Source of the DNA: Candidatus Nomurabacteria bacterium
GTDB lineage: Bacteria > Patescibacteriota > Minisyncoccia > Phycocordibacterales > UBA9973
DNA: 10,974 nt
Reading direction: 5' to 3'
Assembly: GCA_020850295.1 (NCBI GenBank)
Contig: JADZEV010000032.1
Location: forward strand, 1 to 10,974
A program made the position numbers and the translations under genes. The notes beneath the pieces were generated by a model. It ran no database searches, was not told where the DNA came from, and worked only from the letters and a program-made list of their open reading frames with translations. Positions 1 through 6,254 of the stretch are shown here, one piece after another. Each line of letters opens with the position of its first letter. Position 1 is the first letter of the stretch.

Positions 1-487
1 ATTTAGAAACAAAACCAGTTCCTTTTGTTAAGAACAAAATAGCTTGCAGTAGTACAGTAGTAGCTGAGCCGATAAAAGTAGTTAGGAATAATTTAACAAG
101 CTTTTTCTGGTCTTTAGAGAAAGTTGTCACCATAAAAATAAATAGCGAGAGGACTAAGTTCGTTACAAAAGAGTCAAAAACAAAAGATTTACCCCAAAGA
201 GCTATAGAAACATTTGTTGAAGTTAAAGCACTTATCAAAGACAAGACAACCCAGACAAACAAAGCCAGAAAAGCTGAAGACTTTGGAACCTTAAATGAAC
301 CTTCAATAAACTGAGAAATTAGCCAAAAAGAAAGCGCCAAGAACACACCTGCGTATAGCAAAAAGCCTTTTACAGCACCTAATCCCCCAATACTAGAAGG
401 TAGAAATATCAATGGAAGTATCGCGCAGACAGCAGTAATAATAGAAAAACCAATATTGTTGAACTTTATAGCTATTTTTTTATACAT
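1..487 (-). CDS. Multi-pass membrane protein, O-antigen-ligase-like (N-terminal part only)
   Basis: An open frame starts with ATG at 487 and runs off the left edge, giving 162 residues with no stop. The fragment has about five hydrophobic segments, near residues 12-30, 40-60, 70-88, 105-122 and 132-153. A TNVSIALWG stretch lies near residues 91-99, between segments three and four. This layout resembles the N-terminal half of the O-antigen ligase/Wzy-like membrane proteins common in Patescibacteria, which join or polymerise surface glycans at the cell membrane. The family-defining loop is outside the window, so the assignment is by resemblance only. It follows leuS in the same direction with a 24-nt gap, and a perfect TATAAT lies inside that gap, so it probably has its own promoter. 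Another multi-pass family remains possible. Confidence 0.6.
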   Translation of the reverse strand, partial: MYKKIAIKFNNIGFSIITAVCAILPLIFLPSSIGGLGAVKGFLLYAGVFLALSFWLISQFIEGSFKVPKSSAFLALFVWVVLSLISALTSTNVSIALWGKSFVFDSFVTNLVLSLFIFMVTTFSKDQKKLVKLFLTTFIGSATTVLLQAILFLTKGTGFVSK

Positions 488-495
488 ATGAGCAT

Positions 496-501
496 ATTAT
501 A
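496..501 (-). promoter_or_regulatory. -10 element TATAAT upstream of the membrane protein at 487
   Basis: A perfect TATAAT lies in the short gap after the leuS stop, 8 nt before the ATG at 487. The 8 nt between them hold no Shine-Dalgarno sequence. Transcription would begin at or just before the start codon. No convincing -35 box was seen. Confidence 0.5.
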
Positions 502-511
502 ACCTGTTTTT

Positions 512-2935
512 TTACGATATCACAATGTTTATAATCCTGTTTGGAACTACCACAATTTTGTCTATTTTTTTGTCTTTTAAGTATTCTTTAACCTTTGGCA
601 GATCTAAAGTTGCCTTTTCTATAGCATCTTTATCTGTGTCTTTAGGAATAGTTATTTCATCGCGAAGCTTTCCATTTATTTGAACACCTATTGTTACCTC
701 TTCGTCAATGACAAGACTAGTGTCGTAAATTGGCCAAGAAGATAAGTGAATACTTTCTTTATCGCCAAGTTCACGCCAAAGCTCCTCTGTAATATGTGGC
801 GCGAATGGCGCAAGGAGTTGTAATAAAATTTTAAAGTCTTCTTTAGAAATTTCTGATTTATAAATCTCATTAACTAAAATCATTAAAGAAGAAACTGCTG
901 TATTAAATTTAAACTCTTCTATGTCTTCCGTAACCTTCTTTATAGTCTTATGTAGTAAATTTTTTAATAGAGTCTTTGTTTCGTTTGAAAAAGATTTCTG
1001 TGAGACACTCCAAATCTTTTCAACGAATCTATAAGTACCTACTAAACCATTAGTACTCCAAGGAACAGTACCCTCAAAAGGCCCTATAAACATCTCGTAG
1101 AGACGAAAAGCATCTGCTCCAAAATTTTTTACAACATCGTCTGGATTTATTACATTACCCCAGCGTTTACTCATCTTCCTGCCATCTTCGGCTAAAATAA
1201 AGCCAAGAAATTCAAGCCTAGGGAAAGGTTCTTCTGTAGAGACAACCCCTATATCAAATAAGAATTTATGCCAAAAACGAGCATAGATGAGATGACGAGT
1301 TGCATGATCTCCGCCAACATAAACATCTACAGGCATCCAATCTTTTTCTTTTTTTAGATCAACTAACGATATATCGTTTTGGGGATCAATGTATCTTAAA
1401 TAATACCAAGATGACCCTGCCCATTGTGGCATTGTATTAGTTTCTCTTTTTGCATTTTCGCCACATGAAGGACATTTTGTATTAACCCAAGATTCAATAG
1501 TAGCCAGAGGACTTTCTGCTGTATCAGTCGGTTCATAGTTTTCAACCTCTGGTAAAAGAACTGGCAGATCTCTCTCTGGGACTGGGACAACTCCACATTT
1601 TTCACAGTGAATGATAGGAATCGGCTCTCCCCAGTATCGCTGTCGAGAAAAAACCCAGTCTTTAATTTTATAGCTTACTGTTTTTTTACCGTACCCCTCT
1701 GAAACAAAGTAATTCTTCATTTCTTCTATAAGGTTTTCTGTTATTAATTTACCAGAAAATGGTCCACTGTCTTTAAGAAGACCTTCATTGGTATGAGCAT
1801 CAGCAGGCTTATCTTTACCAGTCTCCACAACTTCTTTCAAAGGTAGATCATATTTCTTAGCAAATTCATAATCTCTTACATCATGACTGGAGCAACGGAT
1901 TATCCCTGTGCCAAAGCCCATCATGGCAAAATTTGCAATCCAAATAGGCATCTTGTCTCCGTTTTTTATAGGATCTAATACATACTTACCAGTGAAAATA
2001 CCTTTTTTTTCTTTATTTAACGATCCGCGCTCTATTTCAGGAGTATTTTTTACTTCTTCTATGAATTTTTCTATTTCTAGTTTTTTACTATTATCTTCAA
2101 TAAGTTTTTTTACTAGTGGATGTTCTGGTGCAATAACTAAAAAAGTATCAGCATAAAGCCAAGCAGGATAAGCACTGAAAGATTCTAAAACAATATCACT
2201 ATCTTGTACTTTATGAGAGATAATAATACCCTCCTTTCTGCCAATCCAGTTCCTCTGAGCCTCTTTAACGCCTTCTGGCCATCTTGGTAATTTATCTAAA
2301 TCAGAAAGTAATCGATCTGCGTAATCGGTGATTTTAAGTACCCATTGCCGGATAGGTTTCTTTTCTACCTTTGTGCCACAACGCTCACAAGTACCATCTG
2401 GCTCGACATCTTCATTAGCTAAGATTGTTTTATCTTTTGGGCACCAATTAACTGGTTCATTAGATTCAAAAGCCAACCCTTTTTTGTACATTTGTAAAAA
2501 TACCCACTGAGTCCACTTATAAAAATTTTGGTCAGTTGTATTTATTTCTCTTGACCAGTCATAATCAAAACCAATAATAGAAAGTTGCTCTTTGAAGCGA
2601 GCTATATTTTTTTCAACCGCAACTCTTGGATGAACCTTATTTTTAATTGCAAAATTTTCAGCTGGTAAACCAAATGCATCCCAGCCCATTGGGTGAAGAA
2701 TATTAAATCCTTCCATTCTTTTTTTGCGACTATAAACATCTGTGGCAATATAACCTCGAGGATGCCCGACATGAAGACCTTCACCAGAGGGATAAGGAAA
2801 CATGTCTAAAATGAATTGTTTTGGTTTATTAGAGTTTTCTTCTGTCTTGTAGACACCTTCTTCTTGCCACTCTTTTTGCCATTTTTGCTCTATAGTCTTA
2901 TGGTCGTATTTTTTACCGTTCTCTGGAGAGGTCAT
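512..2935 (-). CDS. leuS: Leucyl-tRNA synthetase
   Basis: This class I aminoacyl-tRNA synthetase charges tRNA-Leu with leucine in the cytoplasm. It has 807 residues, close to the usual bacterial length. The catalytic HIGH signature appears as HVGH at residues 55-58, after FPYPSGEG, and the KMSKS loop as KMSKR at 587-591. Cysteine pairs at 183/186, 444/447 and 488/491 suggest zinc-binding knuckles. The C-terminal domain begins near VQINGKLRDE and ends in an INIVIS strand, as in bacterial LeuRS. The CP1 editing domain (about 230-425) is unusual: the expected TTRPDT-type stretch reads SAYPAWLYADT at 254-264, and the GTGAVMAVPAHDERD-type stretch reads GTGIIRCSSHDVRD at 342-355, keeping only the HD.RD part. 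ATG at 2935 is chosen because the conserved KYDHKTIEQKWQ region starts nine residues later. A TAAAAT lies 8 nt upstream, with no Shine-Dalgarno. Confidence 0.97.
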   Translation of the reverse strand: MTSPENGKKYDHKTIEQKWQKEWQEEGVYKTEENSNKPKQFILDMFPYPSGEGLHVGHPRGYIATDVYSRKKRMEGFNILHPMGWDAFGLPAENFAIKNKVHPRVAVEKNIARFKEQLSIIGFDYDWSREINTTDQNFYKWTQWVFLQMYKKGLAFESNEPVNWCPKDKTILANEDVEPDGTCERCGTKVEKKPIRQWVLKITDYADRLLSDLDKLPRWPEGVKEAQRNWIGRKEGIIISHKVQDSDIVLESFSAYPAWLYADTFLVIAPEHPLVKKLIEDNSKKLEIEKFIEEVKNTPEIERGSLNKEKKGIFTGKYVLDPIKNGDKMPIWIANFAMMGFGTGIIRCSSHDVRDYEFAKKYDLPLKEVVETGKDKPADAHTNEGLLKDSGPFSGKLITENLIEEMKNYFVSEGYGKKTVSYKIKDWVFSRQRYWGEPIPIIHCEKCGVVPVPERDLPVLLPEVENYEPTDTAESPLATIESWVNTKCPSCGENAKRETNTMPQWAGSSWYYLRYIDPQNDISLVDLKKEKDWMPVDVYVGGDHATRHLIYARFWHKFLFDIGVVSTEEPFPRLEFLGFILAEDGRKMSKRWGNVINPDDVVKNFGADAFRLYEMFIGPFEGTVPWSTNGLVGTYRFVEKIWSVSQKSFSNETKTLLKNLLHKTIKKVTEDIEEFKFNTAVSSLMILVNEIYKSEISKEDFKILLQLLAPFAPHITEELWRELGDKESIHLSSWPIYDTSLVIDEEVTIGVQINGKLRDEITIPKDTDKDAIEKATLDLPKVKEYLKDKKIDKIVVVPNRIINIVIS

Positions 2936-2943
2936 GATGAGCT

Positions 2944-2949
2944 ATTTTA
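2944..2949 (-). promoter_or_regulatory. -10-like TAAAAT upstream of leuS
   Basis: TAAAAT ends 8 nt before the leuS ATG, with no purine-rich ribosome binding site between. It differs from the consensus at one position. It lies beside a 12-bp palindrome (2951-2962), and in AT-rich sequence such a hexamer can occur by chance. Confidence 0.35.
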
Positions 2950-2969
2950 ACTTAAATTTAAGCTTTTTT

Positions 2970-3206
2970 CTAGCTCTTTAATGGTTTTGGATATGGAGGA
3001 TAAAGCTCAGGGTCTATTTCCCTTTCAAAGCATGTCTTGCCTACATCATGATCCCAAGATTCATTTATTCCGCCACCAAAGTAGGGCTCTGATACTGCCA
3101 TATCACGAGTTGGCATTACTCCATATTTTGGATTTTCTACAAAACCTTTTGGTGCAGGTAATTTGAATGTGGCACAAAGTTCAAATTTCAAATCTGAAAT
3201 TTTGTT
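2970..3206 (-). pseudogene. Severed C-terminal part of the DUF5671 protein
   Basis: This stretch continues the frame of the gene at 3207-3971, directly after its TAA. It encodes about 78 residues, starting NKISDLKFELCATF and ending with a CFEREIDPELYPPYP tail. From memory, related proteins carry a FELCATF strand and a W.H..G..CFER segment at their C-terminus, straight after a Tyr-Glu-Tyr. Here the second tyrosine codon is replaced by the stop. The only internal start is a TTG at 3191, in the middle of a conserved strand and without a ribosome binding site, so independent translation is unlikely. It is a remnant, unless the stop is read through or is a sequencing error. Confidence 0.75.
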
Positions 3207-3971
3207 TTATTCATAAGATAGACCTTTTTGAAATTCTGGATCTTGCGGAATCATGAAGCTTGAAATTGGATTTTTTAAATCATCAAAACTCTCTGGTAAC
3301 TTTTCTTTTTGTTGCCAAAAGTTTATGACTTGCCATTGAATAGATTGCAAATCCTCTAATCGTCTCTGATCAAGTCTCAAATCTCTTTGCGACCCCGGTC
3401 CGCCCATAACAGAAAATCCATAAATTATCGAAAATAGAACTAAAATACAAGAAACACTAACAAAGACTTTATTTTTGTTCTTAGAAACCATTGGTACCTT
3501 AACGCCAAGTTCTGATAGATAATAAAGACCAACGAGTTTGGCAACAGCAAGAACAGCAAGGACTTTGAGTATAAACCTGATAGTTATTTCCCCAGAAACA
3601 AAGTATCGCACCAGTGTCACTAGATCTATAACAACCATCAAACTCGCCAAGAAAATAATAAGATAAATAACCCATTTTTTCATCACCTCATCGAAGTGGG
3701 AAAGAGTGCTTTTGACTGCTTTTGTCCAAAATCTAGCCAAAACCAAAAACACCGGAAATATTATAATCAAGAGCGCCAAAGAAGATCTTATTTTTTCAAA
3801 ACTGAAAGAATTGTATCCGTACTGATATGTTGAAGTCAAAACATCTGGAAAGGTGTGATCAAGAGTTGAAAATAAAAGCGTCAAAAATGCAGAAGCCGAA
3901 GCAATAAGAGAAATAACTAAACCTATTGATAAAAAGAAAAATTTTGGTGTAAGTTTACGTGATTGTTCCAT
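3207..3971 (-). CDS. DUF5671-type membrane protein, cut short by an in-frame stop
   Basis: This 254-residue protein has five hydrophobic segments, near residues 11-37, 61-83, 95-120, 126-151 and 165-187, so it sits in the cell membrane. The first four match my memory of DUF5671, a Patescibacteria-associated domain with the pattern VVIDLVTLVRYFVSGEITIRF. After the fifth segment comes a soluble, pilin-tail-like region (LEDLQSIQWQVINFWQQKEK, then LPESFDDLKNPIS). It ends abruptly at SYE followed by TAA, and the same frame then continues for 78 more codons (2970-3206). The unbroken gene would encode 333 residues. Function is unknown; the family is a membrane anchor plus a soluble C-terminal domain. 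ATG at 3971 is supported by the hydrophobic start and by an extended -10 element six nt upstream. Confidence 0.85.
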   Translation of the reverse strand: MEQSRKLTPKFFFLSIGLVISLIASASAFLTLLFSTLDHTFPDVLTSTYQYGYNSFSFEKIRSSLALLIIIFPVFLVLARFWTKAVKSTLSHFDEVMKKWVIYLIIFLASLMVVIDLVTLVRYFVSGEITIRFILKVLAVLAVAKLVGLYYLSELGVKVPMVSKNKNKVFVSVSCILVLFSIIYGFSVMGGPGSQRDLRLDQRRLEDLQSIQWQVINFWQQKEKLPESFDDLKNPISSFMIPQDPEFQKGLSYE

Positions 3972-3977
3972 GTGCTT

Positions 3978-3986
3978 ATTATACCA
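3978..3986 (-). promoter_or_regulatory. Extended -10 promoter (TGG-TATAAT) of the DUF5671 gene
   Basis: TGG followed by a perfect TATAAT overlaps the last bases before the alkyltransferase stop region and ends 6 nt before the ATG at 3971. The 6-nt spacer AAGCAC has no ribosome binding site. Initiation about 7 nt after the -10 element would put the mRNA 5' end on the start codon. Confidence 0.6.
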
Positions 3987-4271
3987 TTAAGCTCTGATGG
4001 CACCTTCTTTGATAAGTAAAGCTCTTTTAGTCTTTGGTCCGCCTCTGTTGTACTCTCCTATTCTCCCATCACTTCTGATAACTCTGTGACATGGTACAGT
4101 TTTGTCAAAATTGTTTGCCATAATAGTCCCTACAGCCCGAGCTGCGCCTGGATAACCTGCAAACTTTGCAACTGCTCCGTATGTCATAACAGAACCTTTT
4201 GGAATACTTCTGACCACCTTTCTTACCTGCTCTGCAAAAGAAAACTTTGGATCCTTAGAAACCTTTTTCAT
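3987..4271 (-). CDS. Short O6-alkylguanine-DNA alkyltransferase (MGMT/Ogt C-terminal domain)
   Basis: This suicide DNA-repair enzyme moves the alkyl group from O6-alkylguanine to its own cysteine. The 94 residues cover only the DNA-binding and active-site domain: the helix-turn-helix region SIPKGSVMTYGAVAKFAG with the conserved Tyr31, the AARAVG recognition helix with the probable arginine finger Arg45, the PCHRV active site with acceptor Cys61, and the following IGEYNRGG hairpin loop. The N-terminal RNase-H-like domain of full-length Ogt/Ada is absent, as is common in small genomes. The intact PCHRV separates it from alkyltransferase-like proteins, where tryptophan or alanine replaces the cysteine. 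It lies 24 nt downstream of tRNA-Ala(UGC) on the same strand. An extended -10 element in that gap suggests independent transcription. Confidence 0.92.
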   Translation of the reverse strand: MKKVSKDPKFSFAEQVRKVVRSIPKGSVMTYGAVAKFAGYPGAARAVGTIMANNFDKTVPCHRVIRSDGRIGEYNRGGPKTKRALLIKEGAIRA

Positions 4272-4277
4272 AGGTTT

Positions 4278-4286
4278 ATTATAGCA
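4278..4286 (-). promoter_or_regulatory. Extended -10 promoter (TGC-TATAAT) of the alkyltransferase gene
   Basis: TGC plus a perfect TATAAT lies between the tRNA-Ala(UGC) 3' end and the ATG at 4271, with a 6-nt spacer (AAACCT) that has no Shine-Dalgarno. A matching -35 box would fall inside the tRNA gene, and none is convincing, which is typical of extended -10 promoters. Confidence 0.55.
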
Positions 4287-4295
4287 AAATATTTG

Positions 4296-4368
4296 TGGAC
4301 CCTAGGAGATTCGAACTCCTGACCTCCTCATTGCAAATGAGGCGCTCTACCAACTAAGCTAAGGGCCC
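4296..4368 (-). tRNA. tRNA-Ala (anticodon UGC)
   Basis: A 73-nt cloverleaf folds fully: a 7-bp acceptor stem GGGCCCT/AGGGTCC with discriminator A, D stem GCTT/GAGC with an AGTTGGTA loop, anticodon stem CCTCA/TGAGG around TTTGCAA (anticodon TGC), variable loop AGGTC, and T arm AGGAG-TTCGAAT-CTCCT. The acceptor carries the G3:U70 wobble that is the identity element for alanyl-tRNA synthetase. G15 and C48 can form the usual Levitt pair. The 3' CCA is not encoded and must be added by nucleotidyltransferase. Confidence 0.97.
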
Positions 4369-4408
4369 TTATTTAAAGTACGATTAATTCTAATATAAAA
4401 TGGTTTTT

Positions 4409-4436
4409 TTGCAATGGTTATACTTGGTGTTAAAAT
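4409..4436 (+). promoter_or_regulatory. Promoter of tRNA-Ala(GGC)
   Basis: TTGCAA at 4409-4414 and TAAAAT at 4431-4436 are separated by 16 bp and end 13 nt before the mature tRNA 5' end. This fits a short leader removed by RNase P. The assignment rests on motif and position only. Confidence 0.5.
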
Positions 4437-4449
4437 TAGCTTCTGCTTT

Positions 4450-4520
4450 GGGCCTATAGTAAAACGGTATTACACATCCATGGCATGGATGTAGTAGGGG
4501 TTCGATTCCCCTTAGGTCCA
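4450..4520 (+). tRNA. tRNA-Ala (anticodon GGC)
   Basis: A 71-nt cloverleaf: acceptor GGGCCTA/TAGGTCC with discriminator A, D stem GTAA/TTAC with an AACGGTA loop, anticodon stem CATCC/GGATG around ATGGCAT (anticodon GGC), a 4-nt variable loop, and T arm AGGGG-TTCGATT-CCCCT. It has the G3:U70 alanine identity pair. Positions 32 and 38 are A and U, the pair known to be conserved in bacterial tRNA-Ala(GGC), where it tunes decoding accuracy. A15 and U48 can pair. CCA is not encoded. It is divergent from tRNA-Ala(UGC), 81 bp away. Confidence 0.95.
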
Positions 4521-4522
4521 CA

Positions 4523-4552
4523 ACAAAAAAGCCCTTCCGAGTTGAAGGGCTT
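4523..4552 (-). terminator. Intrinsic terminator of the putative ncRNA, possibly also ending the tRNA transcript
   Basis: A 9-bp perfect stem (4529-4537 with 4544-4552) closes a 6-nt loop. On the minus strand it is followed by a run of six T, the strong orientation, and would end a leftward transcript from the 4525-4800 region. On the plus strand only GTATATAT follows, so it would be a weak terminator for tRNA-Ala(GGC). Confidence 0.75.
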
Positions 4553-4800
4553 GTATATATTTATATTCAACAAAATGAACAATTATGTCAATCATCGGTG
4601 TGGAGTTTTTCGTAACCCTGATACGTCCTTTTTTAAGAGGAACTTCTGAGTTAGAAAATACTCCGACACTTCTGATTTTTTAGTTGAGACAAATGACTTT
4701 GATATTGGATTCTGGCTGTAAGACCGGAGTCCTCAATATTGTCTTTTGCCTCTCACCTTTCGGGCGTTACTTCCATTGCTGAATGCTTGCCTTTGGGACT
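4525..4800 (-). ncRNA. Putative structured non-coding RNA of unknown class
   Basis: No convincing ORF covers this stretch on either strand, yet it is rich in inverted repeats. A long interrupted hairpin spans 4686-4752: an outer 8-bp stem, then 4695-4697 with 4741-4743, then 14 bp (4702-4715 with 4724-4739) closing an 8-nt loop. A second domain pairs 4598-4606 with 4660-4669 (9 bp, one bulge) and can enclose 4613-4618 with 4648-4653. On the minus strand a TTGCAT-17-TATATT promoter lies at 4804-4832 and a T6 terminator at 4523-4552, giving a transcript of about 275 nt. The minus strand also has A-rich loops and a CC-GAAA-GG cap. Orientation is not certain: the tip of the long hairpin pairs better as plus-strand RNA. 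I checked for tmRNA, RNase P, SRP RNA and common riboswitch cores and recognised none. Confidence 0.45.
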
Positions 4801-4803
4801 TTA

Positions 4804-4832
4804 AATATACTCCTACGCTTTTTAGGATGCAA
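4804..4832 (-). promoter_or_regulatory. Candidate promoter of the putative ncRNA
   Basis: TTGCAT (4827-4832) and TATATT (4804-4809) are separated by exactly 17 bp, predicting a start near 4800. A separate TTGACA lies at 4867-4872, directly after the upstream gene's terminator, but the best -10 for it (TATTAA at 4842-4847) is 19 bp away. Confidence 0.45.
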
Positions 4833-4874
4833 TACTAAAAATTAATACAAAATAATTAATAATTTTTGTCAAAT

Positions 4875-4907
4875 AAAAACCGCCCTGTGATTAAAGGCTG
4901 GTTTTTT
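4875..4907 (-). terminator. Terminator after the sigma-factor operon, bidirectional in form
   Basis: The stem pairs 4875-4884 with 4896-4906 (10 bp with one bulged base, 11-nt loop). It lies about 25 nt after the stop of the small exported protein. On the minus strand the stem ends in a run of five T. On the plus strand it ends in six T, so it could also stop rightward transcription. Confidence 0.7.
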
Positions 4908-4932
4908 GTTAGAGAGAGTTTTATGTATTTAT

Positions 4933-5397
4933 TTAGTGTCCGTGAGGTCCAACTAGCATCATTAAGTCTTGGTGTTTGTCAGCAAAAGTTTTTGATGCAT
5001 CCTCTGCTTGTTTTCTAAGATTGTGAATATTAACAAGTTCGCTAAAGGTTGTTTGGTCTACCTTACCTTCAGCTGGTGTCCCCGCTATAGCACTAACGAA
5101 AGCATTATAGTCTCCTGCTTCAATAGCACTTCTTATAGCTTTCATAGATGCTATCTCTGCATCGGTAGCTTTAGGTCTTCGTTTGAAGCCTTTGTCTAAA
5201 CCGTTTGCTTCAGCTAAAGCTGCTGCTTCGATGTCTTTACCTTCACTTCTTAGTGTTTTGATTTGTTCAAGAATTTGTTTTTGTGCGTCTGTTAATTGTG
5301 CTCGCATAGAAGCTTTTTCAGAGGTTGCTGCAGAAACACTGTATGCTCCCGTACCCACAATTGCCGCAATGGCGAGTGCGCCGATTATTTTTTTCAT
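4933..5397 (-). CDS. Small exported alpha-helical protein, third gene of the sigma operon
   Basis: This 154-residue protein starts with a clear signal peptide: MKK, a hydrophobic core to about residue 17, and a probable cleavage after VSA or SAA at residues 23-24. The mature part is helical and charged, with a basic RRPK patch near 73-76 and a block IRSAIEAGDYNAFVSAIAG (88-106). A later segment is FSELVNIHNLRKQAEDA. I have seen similar blocks in exported Patescibacteria proteins next to sigma-70 genes, but I know no function. It ends in PHGH, and the histidines could bind metal. It lies 13 nt after the three-helix membrane gene in the same direction and is followed by a terminator, so it is probably the last gene of the operon. 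A target or sensor partner of the sigma system is possible. Confidence 0.8.
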   Translation of the reverse strand: MKKIIGALAIAAIVGTGAYSVSAATSEKASMRAQLTDAQKQILEQIKTLRSEGKDIEAAALAEANGLDKGFKRRPKATDAEIASMKAIRSAIEAGDYNAFVSAIAGTPAEGKVDQTTFSELVNIHNLRKQAEDASKTFADKHQDLMMLVGPHGH

Positions 5398-5410
5398 AAA
5401 TTTCTAAATA

Positions 5411-6244
5411 TTAATTTGTAATAAGTATTTCTCTATACTTTTTATAAGGTCGTACGCCCTCACATGTATTAATACGATCTGGGTTTATTTTTCTTTCAAT
5501 TGTATTTTTAGGTTTCGGATTTATAGGTTGACTTTGAATATCCCAAGGAAGAACTGTGCAGGCAACAAAAATATCTTTATCCGAAATATCTGGTCCACCA
5601 ATAATTCTGATTTGTTGTCCTTCTTCAATCAGATCAAAGTCTTCTTCTCTTAGTTCTTTTGTTGATATTTCTATCTCTTCTCCTTTGAAAAGTTTTAAGG
5701 ACAATATTTGATTATCCTCATCTAGCGACTCTACCGTGCCCGCCAAAAGTCCAGCTCCAGGATTAACCCATCTATCTTCTCTAACGGACATAATAGGTTT
5801 TGCAAAAGGTATCGGTCGCCTTATGTTGTCAATGTTTTTAGCGATACCAGCTGCATAAATAAGAGTTCCACCAATAAAACTAGCGACAACACTCAAAATT
5901 ATTATCAAATAAAAAGAAAATCTATAACCTTTCTTGGTGTGACGGATGTTAAAGTATCCAAAAACTATCATTAACCCTAGTGAGATTATCCAGAAAAACG
6001 GTATTACATCTAAAATAAACTTAAAGAAGGAGTCGTGTGTTACGGATCGGAAAGTCCAACCAGAGTTTAGAAAAACAAAGATAGTAGCCGCTACAGCGCA
6101 TGAGCCTAAAACAACAGATAAAAGCCATAGTGCCCAAAAGCTACTATTTTTCAAAACAAAATGCCATTTTGCTATAGGAGCAACTTTGTCTTGTTCAATC
6201 TTCTGAATTATTTTTTCTGCTGTTGTTTTTTCTTGGTTTTCCAT
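5411..6244 (-). CDS. Three-helix membrane protein with C-terminal beta domain; putative anti-sigma partner
   Basis: This 277-residue protein has a cytoplasmic-looking N-terminal helix (residues 1-33, with KWHFVLK at 26-32). Three membrane segments follow, near 36-60, 73-98 and 109-133, then a soluble C-terminal half. Residues 165-233 alternate like a small beta barrel (LLAGTVESLDEDNQILSL, then EEGQQIRIIGG), similar to OB-fold-like domains. With an odd number of helices and the N-terminus inside, the C-terminal domain would lie outside the membrane. The gene starts 10 nt after the ECF sigma gene ends, on the same strand. That linkage, with a short cytoplasmic N-terminus and an outer sensory domain, suggests a membrane anti-sigma factor. 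No zinc-type HxxxCxxC anti-sigma motif is present, so this is inference from context. Confidence 0.8.
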   Translation of the reverse strand: MENQEKTTAEKIIQKIEQDKVAPIAKWHFVLKNSSFWALWLLSVVLGSCAVAATIFVFLNSGWTFRSVTHDSFFKFILDVIPFFWIISLGLMIVFGYFNIRHTKKGYRFSFYLIIILSVVASFIGGTLIYAAGIAKNIDNIRRPIPFAKPIMSVREDRWVNPGAGLLAGTVESLDEDNQILSLKLFKGEEIEISTKELREEDFDLIEEGQQIRIIGGPDISDKDIFVACTVLPWDIQSQPINPKPKNTIERKINPDRINTCEGVRPYKKYREILITN

Positions 6245-6254
6245 ATGTTTGTTT

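Noticed and set aside
1396..2784. Several open frames on both strands inside leuS
   Set aside because: They overlap a confidently identified gene in other frames, have odd composition and show no recognisable motif.
2939..2976. GAGCTA/TAGCTC inverted repeat around the palindrome CTTAAATTTAAG as a terminator
   Set aside because: The outer arms are only 6 bp and far apart, the inner palindrome is all A/T apart from its ends and leaves no loop, and there is no proper T-run after a G:C-rich stem.
2970..3191. Independent 73-residue gene starting at TTG 3191
   Set aside because: It is in frame with the upstream DUF5671 gene, its start codon sits inside a conserved strand, and there is no ribosome binding site or promoter. 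It is better explained as the severed C-terminus.
4450..4520. tRNA-Gly (GCC-like) reading of the plus-strand tRNA
   Set aside because: Alignment of the 7-nt anticodon loop puts GGC at positions 34-36, and the G3:U70 pair is the alanine identity element.
4573..4586. Second TTGACA-type promoter on the minus strand near 4582-4587
   Set aside because: The TTGACA would drive only the terminator hairpin a few tens of bases downstream, and the nearest TATA-like boxes are at poor spacing. It is more likely part of the RNA's 3' region.
4525..4910. tmRNA, RNase P RNA, SRP RNA or a common riboswitch in the long intergenic region
   Set aside because: No tRNA-like ends or tag frame, no GAGGAAAGTCC-type RNase P core, no SRP tetraloop domain, and no core motif of the TPP, cobalamin, glycine, lysine or c-di-GMP riboswitches. 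A short frame ending in QQWK has no tmRNA-type tag end.
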